Assembly (NCBI GenBank): GCA_025174535.1
Contig: JALBUN010000006.1
Location: 1-64,000 of the forward strand
Direction: 5' to 3'
Origin: Cantharellus purpuraceus
Lineage: Eukaryota > Basidiomycota > Agaricomycetes > Cantharellales > Hydnaceae
Length of the DNA: 64,000 bases
Part shown: positions 11,731-23,577 of the stretch, one piece after another
Numbering within the stretch: the first letter of the stretch is position 1
Layout of the letters: each line of letters starts with the position of its first letter
Program-made: the position numbers and the translations under genes
Notes under the pieces: model-generated
Databases searched by the model: none
Told to the model about the DNA's origin: nothing
What the model saw: only the letters and a program-made list of their open reading frames with translations

Positions 11731-12970
11731 TCAATGTAAGAAGGGCACTTTTAATTTTCGACACTGATTCTTTGTCACAGGGTTGAAGGGGTTCCTGGAC
11801 ATGTCCAGCTGCCACTTACGGTGACTCCTGTGGTGTGACGGCAGTGTCAAGGAGAGCGGCCAACTCACCCAGTGCATGATGTTGTTGCTGGCAGCATTCC
11901 CAAGCGGTGCGGTCTCGTGCAGGTCTCGAGGACCCGGCTGTATATGGCATGGTTTGTAACGGATTACGGAAGTGTCTTCTGACACGAAATAGGGTGTCGT
12001 TGTGGCGAGCTGTCCACTGTGCAGATACGTTGGTGTGACACAAGGACCATGTGGCCCAGTTGCCATATGCAGTAATGACACTAAATGAGTGCCAGACAGG
12101 GCTATAATGGGTGGGACGGCCTGCGGCCTGGCGGAGCATGTCGTGAGCGGTCTGGGCAGACTCCTGTACCCTTTGATGCAGGGGGTTTGATCGACGTACA
12201 GGAGTGGAAGAATTATCAAACATGACATCACTCACCCTCTCTGCAGCAGGGACTCCTTTCCTGTGCGAGAGAACGCAAAGGATGAACGTGTGCGGTTGAG
12301 TTGCAGATAGCGAAGTGACGAACCTTGTGTGTGTGCGTCGGTGCCGTATAGGGAACCATGTGTCGATCTGCCGGATAAACGGCACGTGGCCAAGGACGCG
12401 ATCACCGCTGTCTGCCGATGCGGGGCCAAGATCGGGCGCGGCACATCAGGTGATGCGCGAAAATCTGCGGGGAGGCGCCACGTCACAGAGGGCGTAATCT
12501 GTCAAACAAGAGTGTGACAGGTGAGAGAGAGCAGAGCAGAGGAGGGTCACTTGAACTTGTCGTCTGCGCAATGTCGCTGGCGGTGCAACGTTTGTGGAAT
12601 GGCGGATAGGGAGGGTGCGGGATCTTTGAGTATGCGTTGCATGGACAGGCGATGCAGAGCATGGAGTGGGAGAGCAGTGTGGAACGGTGCCGGATTTGGA
12701 AAAGAGGTGGATCACAAGGAGGAATAAGCACGTCAGAGAGTATGGGACGCCAGCAGACAGGCACACAGAAATATATTCAGGGCTGCATAGTATGCATGTG
12801 CATTAGTATTACTTTGTGTGCAAGGAGGAGATGATAGCCGCGGGAGATGGTCGGCGGATGGAAAAGAGAGGGGTCATGTGACCGGAGGGGCATGCGCTGC
12901 GCCAGCACACTTTTATTTCAACTCAAAAGCCGCTCCTTTTTCACACTTTCCTTACGTCTCCGTCTGCACG
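11731..12970. other. Intergenic region upstream of the beta-glucosidase
   Basis: Open frames occur on both strands but look like chance frames in moderately GC-rich DNA; no family or splice pattern is seen. The last 60 bases before 12971 are pyrimidine-rich (TTTTTCACACTTTCC and similar), a common leader feature of filamentous fungal genes, and probably carry the transcription start for the GH3 gene. Confidence 0.4.
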
Positions 12971-15900
12971 ATGCGTCTATACGCTGCACTTGTCGCTTTC
13001 GGTCTCTCTCTCACCGTCCGTGCAGATGTCATCACCCGCATCCCGGACTCGCCTCCGCCCGGCTTTGAAGCCTGGTTTTCGTCCATTGTGGGTTCACTCT
13101 GGCAGCATCTCTGCCCCACTCACTCTTGGCGCAGGTCCTTCCCTCGAAAAACGTCTCCGGCGACGCAGACTGGGCCAGCGCGGTGGCAAAGGCACGCGCC
13201 TTTGTCGCACAGCTCACTCTCGATGAAAAAGTCAACCTCACCACCGGCATTGGCACCAACGGTCGCTGCGTCGGCAACACGGGTGTACGTCTCTCCCTCT
13301 TGAGCCACGTCGCCGCCACCACTGACCTGGCGGCAGGAAATAACCCGTCTTGGCTTCAAGGGCATCTGTCTCGAGGACTCGCCCCTCGGTGTGCGCGACG
13401 CCGACTTTGCCTCTGCATTGTGAGCACCACCCCCTGACCCGCACCTCCTGTTCCTTCACCCACCCCCTCCCGTCCAGCCCCGCCAGCATCAACGTCGCAG
13501 CCACCTGGGACAAATCCCTCATCAACCAGCGTGGCAAGGCCATGGGCGCCGAGCACCGCGGAAAGGGCGTCAATGTCGCCCTGGGGCCCATGACCAACAT
13601 GGGCCGTCTCGCCGCCGCCGGTCGCAACTGGGAAGGCTTTGGTGGCGACCCCTTCTTGTCCGGCGTCGCCACCGCAGAGACCGTCAGCGGCATGCAGAGT
13701 CAGGGCGTCATTGCCTGTGTCAAGCACTTGTGAGTGCGGCACACGTGCGCGCGTCCCGCATTGACGCGTTCTACAGCATCGCCAATGAGCAAGAGCACAT
13801 GCGCGGGGGATCCGAGGCCTCCCAGGTCTACAGCTCCAACGTCGACGACCGCACCCTCCACGAGGTTTACGCGTGGCCGTTCGCCGAGGGTGTCAAGGCC
13901 GGCGCCGGGAGTGTGATGTAAGCAGTTCGACGCATGAGGGCGCACGCGCTGACACGTGACCTGCAGGTGCTCCTACAACAAGATTAATCAGACCCAGGCA
14001 TGCCAGAACAGCAAGCTCCTCAACGGTCTCCTGAAGGAAGAACTCGACTTTCAAGGATTCGTCCTCAGCGACTGGGCCGCCATGATCAATGGCGTGCAGG
14101 TGCGTCGAGTGTGTGTGCTGCGCGGGGCGGGCGCTGACGCTGGTGTGACAGCCTGCACTGGCGGGGACAGATATGAACATGCCAGGCTTCAAAGGGTACA
14201 ACCAGGGCCCTATCGAGCCCAACCCCGACAACACCACCTTCTCCTGGTGGGGCAGCGCCCTCATCGAGTCGGTGGGTCCCTGCCGTCACGCGCACGTGTG
14301 TCCTGCTGACGCGTATTAGGTCAACAACGGGAGCGTGCCAGAGTCTAGGGTAGACGACATGGTCACGCGAACCATGGCCGTACGTATCCCTCCACTCGTC
14401 GAGATCCTCATGTGACGGGGTGATGCTGCAGGCCTTTTTCAAGATGGGTCAAAGCTCTGGGTATCCCGCCCTGAATTTCGACTACAATGGCGAGCAGACG
14501 TTTATGGATGGGATGCTCGTGAACGAGCACGTCAAGTGCGTGGCTTCCTCCCGTGCCTTGATGGTGGCTGACCGTGGCTGTGTGGCGCGTGCGGGATAGC
14601 GTGCAAGCGGATCATTACAAGCTCATCCGCGAGATTGGCGCTGCCAGCACGATCCTACTCAAGAACAACAACGACACGCTCCCTCTCGACGTGGACAATA
14701 TCAAACGTACGTGCTGTCATGCGACAGCTTGCCGACGTGTGCCTGATGCTGCTCTCTCCAGGCTTGGCCATCATTGGTGGTGACGCGGGTCCGAACCCGA
14801 ATGGGCCGAATGGATGTGGCGAGTGAGTGCATTGTGCGGGTGATGGGGATGCCGAGTCTGATGGTGCCGAGCTCAGCCGCGGTTGTGATCTGGGCACGCT
14901 TGCGATGGGCTGGGGATCCGGCACGGCAAATGTGGGTCGTCTGTGTCGCGCCGTCACTTGCCGGCATGCTTATCAGCTCCTTAGTTCCCGTACCTCATCG
15001 ATCCCTCGGCGGCGATCCAAAACTATGTGCACACCAAGAAACCGACCGTCCCCGTCGAAGCCATCCTTAACGATTTCAACGTGGGGCAGATCAAGGCCGT
15101 CGCGAGCCAGGCGGACGTTTGTCTGGCGTTTTTGAATGCAGACTCTGGCGAAGGTGAGCAGGCATAGCCGTGGCAGCGCCGCATAAGAGACTGCTGATGG
15201 TGTCGCAGGTTACATCACTGTGGACGGGAACGCGGGCGACCGCAACAACCTCACCCTCTGGGGTGGCGGCGAGTCGGTCATTGAGGCCACCGCATCCGTG
15301 TGCAGTAACACCATTGTGGTGCTGCATCTGGTCGGTCCCGTGATCATGGAGTCTTGGATCGACCACCCGAACGTCACTGCGGTATTGCATGCAGGACTGC
15401 CAGGACAGGAGTCGGGGAACGCCATTCTCGATGTTCTGTTTGGTGCGGTGAATCCCAGCGCCAGGCTGCCGTATACCATTGCCAGGCAGAGGCAGGACTA
15501 TCCAGCAGACGTGCTGTATTCGAGCAGCATGACGACGCCGCAAATCATATATGAGGAGGAGTTGGAGATTGATTACCGGTGAGTGGATGTGATTTGGCGC
15601 ATTGTGTGGCATGTGTGATGATGATGGATGCCGGGGATTTAGACACTTTGATGCCCAGGCGATCACGCCTCGGTTCGAGTTTGGCTTTGGACTGAGCTAC
15701 ACGACGTTTGATTACAAGAGTTTAAGCATCAGTAAGGGATCGGGAAGGCGTGCTGTGCCTGCTGCCGTATCGGCTTCTGGTTCGGTGGCCATCCACGCGT
15801 CGTCTGCTACACCCATGCCTGCCGTGTCATCCGTCAAGCAGGCCGCATCATCCACGTCCATCGCCGTGGGGTCGTCTTCTGCAGCAGGCACCAAGCCCCC

Positions 15901-16435
15901 CGCGTCGACTGCTGCGCCCGTCAACGTGACCGGCACCGTGGCCGTTTCAGGCATCCTGAACAGCACGTCAACGACGCTCTCTGGCAACGCGACGGCCACC
16001 ATGTCGGCCCCGCCCGTGATTTCGTCACCGGCACAGACGTCGCCGGGTGGTCCCGCGAGTCTGTTTGAGACGGCGCTGACGGTGTCGTATAGGGTGACGA
16101 ACACGGGGAAGATGGACGGGAATGAGGTGAGCCAGGTGTACCTGGGTTTCCCGTCCGGGGCGGGGGAGCCACCGCGCGTGTTGCGAGGGTTTGATAGGAG
16201 GTTTATTAGGAGGGGGGATACGGCGTCGGTGTCGATACCTTTGAGGACAAAGGATATTAGTATTTGGTGAGTGTTTCGAGTATGATTGTTGTGGGGTGGA
16301 GTACTGAGCGCGGTGGTGATGTGTCATTGTAGGGATGTGGTGACGCAAAAGTGGGTCGTACCCTCCGGGTCGTTCACCGTCGAAGTAGGCAGCTCGTCGA
16401 GGAACATTCACCTCACCGGCACCTTCACCCCGTGA
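12971..16435 (+). CDS. GH3 beta-glucosidase, secreted
   Basis: Extracellular family 3 glycoside hydrolase that releases glucose from cellobiose and short beta-glucans. The ATG at 12971 starts a signal peptide ([18 protein letters not shown]). After the first intron come [12 protein letters not shown] and CVGNTG, then [20 protein letters not shown], the [20 protein letters not shown] block, VIACVKH, the nucleophile motif GFVLSDWAA (Asp near 14071) and TDMNMPGF. The (alpha/beta)6 sandwich domain follows ([50 protein letters not shown]). About 110 Ser/Thr/Ala-rich residues (15720-16050) separate this from the C-terminal fibronectin-III-like domain ([20 protein letters not shown]). The stop is TGA at 16433-16435. 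I count about 14 short introns and roughly 880 residues, with no breaks. The gene is more GC-rich than its neighbours. A poly(A)-like ATTAAA follows near 16465. Confidence 0.96.
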
Positions 16436-17592
16436 TGTGACGAGTCGTTTCGTCGTGTGATGGTATTAAATCTGAGGTTGGGGTTTTTTTAACGAGGTTT
16501 CGCGTTTTTATGTGGTTTCATTCAATCTCTCTCTTTTCTTTTTACATCTCTGCGAATCTTTTTTCTTCTCCCTGATGATATGAAATGGATATATAGATTA
16601 CAGAGGGCCGTCGCCCGCGTCGTTCGTTACAATACACTGTCGTTTACTTGCGAGACGCTCGAGAGATGGGACTCGTGTCCACTCGGCACGGAATAGAGGC
16701 CGTCTTGACGTGTGATGGCGGACCAGTAGGCATCGTGAATGATGGATTGATTCTACACAGTATATATATACTACGCAGACTTGGCGGCAAATGCCTATTT
16801 GGTACGGGTGTTGCCGTTACGTATAGTGATAGGGATTGTCGAGCACTCCCAGGCTGATCAGAAGTCTGGCACGGAAGCATGTTGGTGTGGCATTTGTGGC
16901 GAAGGGAAGGGTTGACCCCATGATTCGCCTGTGTGTCGTTCCATGACCGTTGGATTCCCGCTGCAAGATTTAATAGTAGACACTGTGGACATGGGATTGT
17001 TAGCGAAAAAGGTTCGAGTAGTATAAATACCTGCTTGGTTCGAATTCTTGAGGAAGCCGAGATAAATATACAAGGAAGGCAATTGAATCACTGGTTATAA
17101 GGTGATGAACCGCGTTACCGTCATTGCGCTTGTCCTGCGGGTTGAGGGTTCTCAAAGTCGCTTCAGGCGACAATGGCTGAAAGCCTGCTTGAGTTACAGT
17201 GGGTTTAGATTCAAGTCACCATATAGTACGCTTACCACGCTTTGATCCAGGTCAAAAGTGGGAAAACTGCACGTGCGGTGATACCTCAGTACGGATAACA
17301 CGCGTCCTCCTTGCCCTACAACGGCTCTCACGCGTACCTGCTATGACTTCATTCCTCTCGTGCACAAAAGCAGACTGACACCAGAGTGGAGTTCAGGACC
17401 CGTCGACGCTCTCACGCGACCCCATTCGGTGCTGGGACTAGAACTTTGAAGTGATGATATATAATTAACGCAGATGCACTGCGAATGGCCGCCTTGCGTG
17501 TGACCTTGTCCGAGTTCAATACCCTTTGAGAAACGCATCAGGACATTGCTTCATCGTTACCTGTCAAGTCTGGACGATAATTGACGGAGGAG
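16436..17592. other. 3' flank of GH3 gene and unassigned DNA
   Basis: The first 200 bases are T-rich with AT-rich elements consistent with a transcript end. A short TATATATA tract lies near 16761. The rest shows no recognisable gene on either strand. Confidence 0.45.
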
Positions 17593-20500
17593 ATGGAACA
17601 ATCTTTGGATAAGGCACAGGCTGCACTGTCTACCTCGATGAAAAATGTCAGACCGAGCCGGTTGCAAAAGAAGCTTGGTGATTTGGGTAGGTCTTTTGAC
17701 CATGTCCTTCTTCCTCTCATAGTTGCTCGACAGAGGATGGGGCTCAATCGGCCGCCCTTATGAAAGCAGAGGCGACAACGGTATACACGGCCATCAAGTC
17801 TCAGATCGCAACCGTCCTTCAAGACTCAGTGTTAAAAGCGGCCCTGGACGAATTGGGAAAGATTCATCCATTTGTTCAAAGCATGTTCACAAGCTAAACT
17901 TGGCCGTTTTTCATGAAACCCATCCTTAAAAAAAAAAATTAGTTGCTGTTATCCCCTTCAAAGCGGCCCTGAAAATGGAAACCCAGAGACATGAAAACGA
18001 TGGGAAAGTGTTGGCTTTGTTTGTTCGAATGAGCGAGATGATGGGCACGCTTCGCGGGTAGGTGCTTGTGAGCCGTTCATGTTGTAGCTGTGCTAATGAC
18101 TCTTTTGACTCAGACTCACACGGATCCATCCATCGGAGTTTGGAGAGATTGGGAGCAATATAAAGACACGCATGGGCGATCGCATGGAATCAGCTGCCAC
18201 TGCTATACAGAAATGCTCCCATGTTACAGACGAGTACTACTCGTCCAAATTCATTAGCACGTTCTTCTACTTCGCTACCCTTTCGTCAACACTAATGGTA
18301 TTTCTTACTATCCAGCCAAATTACTCAGATGTCGTAAGTGGGAGGAAAAGTTTGCAAGCTACGCCAAAGAGTTCGGAGAGTTCACTGAGGGTTTCAAATT
18401 TGATATTGCCATGTTTACCAGCGTCGGGGTGCAGAGCATCAAGAGATCTGTGGGCCAGCTAGACGAGAAGATGGATATGGTCATGAAGCTCATATTTGAG
18501 AAATGGCTGTCTCCAGATGAAAAAGAACTCAAACGCTTTATTCAGGACAAAGGCAGCGCTGAAAAATTCACATCGGATGGCAACCTACTCGGCGAACTCA
18601 TACAGAAGCGAAAATCCCAGTTGACATTGGTTCGTCCGCATGGGGCCCAGAGCCGATTGGCTTCAGACCTCGAGCAAGGCGCTGAGGTCAGTTTCAGACA
18701 AATTAAGGACGAGCTAAAAACCGATCTGGACTCTGCTCTCTCCGCTAGCCAAAAAGTTTTCGATCAAAAGTTTGAAGAACAGAAGAATCAGATCAAACAG
18801 CTTGAGAGCGTTATGAAGCGGGAGAGCGACAGGATAATTAAGCATCTACAGGCTGGGGCTTATAATAGGATAGCCGATGGAGTGCGTCATCCATGAAATG
18901 GGTTTGCGGCAATGATGCTAATGTCTCTCTAGGTGATATCCCACATTTGGGTGGACATGGTCTAATCGATTCTTATCATGGCTAGTATCATCTCAATACT
19001 TTGATATAGGGTTGGAAATGCAGCAGCACTAAAGCCCGTCGCCTTGTACTGGCAATTCGTGACTTTTATATCGACCAACTTCCACTCCTGGATACAAGGG
19101 GTCAGGTGATCTCCAAGATGAAAAACATCTCTGATAATACGAATGCGGAATCAGAATCACGTGGATCACAGAACATCAACGTTGTGATGAACAAAGCTGC
19201 TCCCCAAGTCAGTGAGGATGATCGGTGGGCTATAGGCTACCTCAGGATACTCCGTCTCCAGCCGCTGCAGGAGGCACTAGACCCAGACTGCTCGGCACAT
19301 GTCACCGTCACTGAAGTTAACGAATTTACGGATTCACTGCCACAGAATTGGACGTGAGTACGCTGAGTCTTCCCCAATTGATGAGCACTTATAATAAGTT
19401 CGCAGTTTACCACAGTGGTTAGCTTATTGGACGGTCGGTAAGTACGGCGTCTCAAGTTTCTGTGAATTTCTTCGTATTAAGCACGCCTTCCAGGCTTCCA
19501 AGTAACGCTGAAAAAGTATTGCTATCAGATTCGTGCAGTTTTTGCGACAATGGCATCTACATACTCGAAGCAACTTCCCGACAACGCAGGTGTTTACTCA
19601 AAGTTGTTATCATCATAACATCCGTCGACCATATTGTCACTGAGGTCTATACTTTCGACGAGGAAGCCGAAGATGCTGACGATGAATACCAACATTCCTC
19701 TTTCAAAAAATATGTAGCAACTAAGGAGAAGCGCATGAGGGAAAAATTACAATCATATAAGTACGTCATCGAAGACGTGAACACCATGAACCTCATTACT
19801 GGACCGGGGAGATTAGAGCAGGTGAATAGCACACTAAAACAATGAGTGATGGATTGCAGTCTCATCATTGGCATAGCATATTCTGCCTCTCATCTATCTC
19901 ATTTTACGTCGAGCTCTCCATATCTTGGATCAAGGCCGATCTCGAATTCTTGGCTTCGATGAATTTGATGGGATTTTGTTGACCCTCAACACCATCCTTC
20001 TCCAAGTATATAAGCGCACACGCAAGTTACAGGGTACAAACTTTCAAGTGTTGCTTGCGGTAATTTTTGCTAATAAGTGCTGTTTTAGGCGCCTTCAAAC
20101 TACATAATGCTGAGGTACAGAAGGAGCTGCGAAAATATGCATATGGTCTAGTGAGTTCTGTAGATCCATCGTCTTCGCCAACTCTGACAACGAGGTTGTG
20201 AAGTACTACTATACAACATTCCCAGAGGAACTGGAGAAAGGGGGATACTACGATCGTCCCCCGTCAGACATTGTCCTCAAGCTAGGCGGTTGCTATAACG
20301 ATGAACCAGATACGCCGGAGAGAAGACATTCATCCGGAGAAACAGCCTACGTATCGGACATAGATAGGCTTGACGCACAAGGATATGAAGCAATGTCGGC
20401 CCCCAAGTCAACCTTAGAATGGGATGCTTTGGTAGGCGGGTGGCGTGGCATCATTAATAACAACTCTTCGAGCTCCATCGAGAAAGTGAGTTTCCACATT

Positions 20501-21680
20501 GACAAGATCGGTACTGATGGGTCGGTGGACGGCGGAGGTAGAGATTCCCATGGAGATTTCACTATTACTGGGACATTCGATACACCCAACGTTAGGTTCA
20601 CCATCGAGTACCTGCAGCAAAAGGACAGCAAGGTGGTGAAACGCCTTTATAACGGCGAGCTCGTAGAAGGCATTGCTCATTATATCAAAGGGACACGCGG
20701 CCCTCCTGTAGAGCACTTGGGAGAATCCGACAACACCAAGGAGGAACCAGTGTCTGGGCTGGACATGCAGCGACACATTCACCTTCGCCCGTCAACTGCT
20801 GCCTTCCGGGATAATGAACCGAGAGCGCTTTGGGAATTTGCGTTGGCTTCTACGTTGTACGAGGCCGTAAACATGTTTTATCATGGAAGGTTCTCAAGAC
20901 CAGACGAGACCGTCGCCAAAAGTATATTGACCTCTTCATGGAATGGCAAGAGGACGGGCTTTGGGGTGAGAAAGGGGACAAATTTTTAGAGTTGTGTTTT
21001 TCCATCTCTGCAGCGGATCTCCGCCTTTACAATTCCCTGGCCAACTACATAAAATACCGTGTAGTGTATCATCCGTGAGTCAACTGTGCGCATTGCGTTG
21101 CATTGCTAACATTTCTCTCCACACAGCGCTTCCTGCGACGGCTGTCAAAACATGATATAAATGACACGTTACGTCTGTGCAGATTGCTGTCCCTGGGAAA
21201 AGTATTACAAGCCGAATAGTGTTGATCTCTGCGTCGGCTGTGTTGCAATCGGAAAGACACTCAATTTGACTCGGGGTACAAAGCAGGTTACCCACATATC
21301 TACCCACCGCCTGTTACAACTACGAAGGCCAATCAACATGAGAGATAATTTCGCGACTTGGAAGAAGGTATATGACAAATTGGACTTCGATGCAGAGCAA
21401 TTCCGTGCAAGGAGTTCAGATGTCTTGGAGGGCAGAGTGAAGTGTGAAGTCGGTGGCTTGTGTGAATTGTGAGCGGGAGGTCAAAGAAAGACCTTACTGG
21501 ATCTGTGCAGACTGTAGCCCTAGTAGGTCATTGTCTTTTCGCATGTCTGGGATGAGACTGAGATTTTCCCATCCCACAGCGACTTACATGTGCGTTGAAT
21601 GTAACAATAATGTCGAAAGGGATTGCCCTTGGTTCTTCCCACTATCTCCAACGAATTTCCATGAAGTACAGCCCTCAGCA
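17593..21680 (+). pseudogene. EF-hand and ZZ-zinc-finger protein gene, damaged
   Basis: Member of a large cytoplasmic family common in Agaricomycetes with a helical N-terminus, an EF-hand and C-terminal ZZ fingers; its role is unknown. Visible blocks in order: MEQSLDKAQAALSTS (ATG 17593), VLKAALDELGKIHPFVQ, RMSEMMGTLRG, SFGQLDEK-like coiled helices around 18460-18870, an EF-hand segment LQEALDPDCSAHVTVTEVNEF (about 19264-19326), LITGPGRLEQ, HILPLIYLILRRALHIL, and a beta-rich domain LEWDALVGGWRG (20414). The chain changes frame near 20860, between WEFALASTLYEAV and KTRRDRRQKYIDL. The first ZZ finger (CDGCQNMI) hits an in-frame TAA at about 21159 before RYVCADC. The second ZZ finger (CVNCEREVKERPYWICADC) again needs a different frame. 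A less clear break lies near 19590. I infer a recent pseudogene, though sequencing errors could mimic single shifts. Confidence 0.75.
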
Positions 21681-21689
21681 GACAAAGAT

Positions 21690-22250
21690 GAGGCACGCGC
21701 AGCAGGGCAGTCTGCTGATCAGGAGGATGATCACAGTCATGTATCTAAGTCAAACAACAGCAACAACAATGATCACTCTGACAAGGAAGGCGGCCATCAT
21801 GTATCCCTTGATCTCCAATCTAATGAATTGGCCTTGGACACATCTCCCTTCAGTCAGGGCTTACAACCCTGAGGCTGATGCTGAGAATGAACTTGATTGA
21901 CTTTGGATGAAGGAAAATCACAAGATTGCAAAATACATTGTGAGTTTCCAGCAGCTAGCTTTGAAGGTCCAATGGGGTGATGCTGCACTCCGATGCCAAT
22001 TTTATGTTGGCCTCCTGTCTCACATCAAGGATGAGATATCACACATTGGTAAGCCAGATACTCTGGTTAACCTTCACAAGCTCACCCAATCCATCAACAC
22101 CCTTTATTAGGAACATCAATCTGAGGTCTCCCACAAAAATTCAGCTAACAACAAGTTGGACAAATCGTTGGACAAGACCCCCAAGTCCTTACCAGTGTTA
22201 GACTTCTGGCTGGAGTTGGTGGTGGTCTTCTTATCAGACCCCTTGTTGAT
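21690..22250 (+). mobile_element. Ty3/gypsy Gag fragment
   Basis: Decayed piece of an LTR-retrotransposon capsid gene. The readable run is AYNPEADAENELD, a stop, then KENHKIAKYIVSFQQLALKV, QWGDAALRCQFYVGLLS, HIKDEISHIGKPDTLVNLHK and LTQSINTLY. This matches the core of basidiomycete gypsy Gag (an IAKY..FxxLAxxVQWGDxALRxxFYxGL pattern). In-frame stops occur near 21899 and 22110. No protease, reverse transcriptase or long terminal repeats were recognised nearby. The fragment begins directly after the second ZZ finger of the damaged EF-hand gene and may have helped disrupt its 3' end. Confidence 0.75.
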
Positions 22251-22650
22251 AAAACTTTACTCCCAGTCAGAACCGACACATATCAGGGAGGATGAAAAAC
22301 AGAATGTGCAAAACATGTCCGATGACGTACGACAGGGTTTGACATTTTGGACTATATCCGTTCTTGAAACGGACACAGTACGACAGTATCGGGTTTTGAC
22401 AAGGGAGGAACGTATCGCATAGGACCACATCGTTGTATATAGGACGTGCGCATAATAGAGCTATTGATTTCATTTGTGCCTTAGAAAATGATACAATCGG
22501 ACTACATCGTATGACAGCGGACAATGCAATACTAGCTCCCCTCCCCTCGCTTCCCCTGCCATCGACACCGCTCCCCCCTTCGCCCTCTCACGCTCGCCAT
22601 TGCTCTGCACTCCGGCCGCTCGTCAGCCTGCATGCATGCACGCTTTGAGA
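22251..22650. other. Short AT/pyrimidine-rich spacer
   Basis: Contains two copies of GTACGACAG about 50 bases apart (near 22327 and 22379) and a cytosine-rich run at 22538-22610. This could be the residue of a small non-coding element, but no terminal repeats are defined. Confidence 0.3.
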
Positions 22651-23519
22651 TTAGACAGCTTGGGAGACTTGTCCTCCGATATTCGTCTGAAATGCAGGCA
22701 GTGCATCAATGATCCCTTTGCGCTTGTCATCGTAGTACTGAGATAAAAACTCGTTAGTTTACAACTGATGAAAACAATAGATATTACCTTTTTCTTGACG
22801 GGATCCATGGTCTCGAAGGCTCTCCTGACAGCTCCACGCGCTGTATTAGGATGATCATGGCAGAAGCCAATGCTAAGTAGGTTACTATGCAAGACATTTT
22901 CAATGAAAAACATACAGAGAAATGGAATGAAAACATACTATGCGGTGTTACTTTTCGTAGGGATAAACATGGTATCGGCACCTTTGCGTGTGGGTTTTGT
23001 ACACGGCTTCAGAGTCATAGTCAAATTTTTGTGAACTAGCTGAGGCCGATGCAACGTTCAAGGCCAGGGCCAAATAGGGGCAGAGTCAGAGATCACAAGC
23101 GTGGCTGGAGCAGCAGTCGGGTCAGCGTTCAAATCAGAGTTTGAGGAAGCGTTTGAGGTCATAGGTGTGGTTGGAGCATGTGGGACAGTCATCACTGTTG
23201 TAAGCGTCGTTGAAGCAGTAGTCAAGTTGGCATTTGAGTCAGTGCTAGCCGTGATAGCCGTCATTGAAGTAACAGTCGAATTGGCATTTGAATTAATAGG
23301 CGTTGTTGAAGTATCTGTGAAGCTCATGTTTGAGTCAGCAATTGCAGTCATAAGCGTCGTTGAAGCAGCGGGCGGCAGCGGATTCTTGGAGGTAGCAATC
23401 GCAGTCATAGTCGTCATTGTCGCAGCAGGCGTAATGGAGCATGTGAGTGAGCAATCGCAGTCCCACTCGTCATCGTCACAGCAGTCGTCGATGGTCACAA
23501 AGACATACTGCCGGCCCAT
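22651..23519 (-). CDS. Unknown protein with Thr/Ser-rich repeat region
   Basis: Product not recognised. On the minus strand an ATG at 23519 opens MGRQYVFVTIDDCCDDDEWD, followed by about 110 Thr/Ser/Ala-rich residues built of degenerate repeats. Further down, short exons give KFDYDSEAVYKTHTQRCRYH, then after a GTAACA donor IGFCHDHPNTARGAVRRAFE, TMDPVKKK, and after a second intron YYDDKRKGIIDALPAF to a TAA at 22651-22653. The last two introns are convincing (donor GTAACA/GTAATA, acceptor TTAG/TCAG, frame kept). The join between the repeat part and the downstream exons is not resolved: a TGA intervenes and no in-phase splice was found, so these may be two genes. The opposite strand is also open across the repeat. 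Confidence 0.4.
23094..23440. repeat. Degenerate tandem repeat, both strands open
   Basis: Imperfect repeated units of the type GTCGTTGAAGCAGTAGTC / GTTGAAGTAACAGTCGAA recur about eight times. The minus strand encodes a Thr/Ser/Ala-rich track and the plus strand a Val/Glu/Ala-rich track, both without stops. Confidence 0.7.
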
Positions 23520-23577
23520 ACTTACTTTTACCTCACCTGTCCCCGATTCTTACTGTGAACTGTGCTGTGTCCATTAG

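Noticed and set aside
13032..13742. Long minus-strand open frames under the beta-glucosidase
   Set aside because: They arise from the high GC content and codon bias of the GH3 gene; the plus strand has all catalytic motifs.
15712..16104. Minus-strand frame of 130 codons
   Set aside because: Mirror of the Ser/Thr-rich linker of the GH3 enzyme.
17160..17240. Possible tRNA (GATTCAAGTC resembling a B box)
   Set aside because: The flanking bases do not form a T-arm stem and no acceptor stem or A box was found at the right spacing.
21690..22520. Complete LTR retrotransposon
   Set aside because: Only a Gag-like core with stops was seen; no reverse transcriptase, integrase or paired long terminal repeats.
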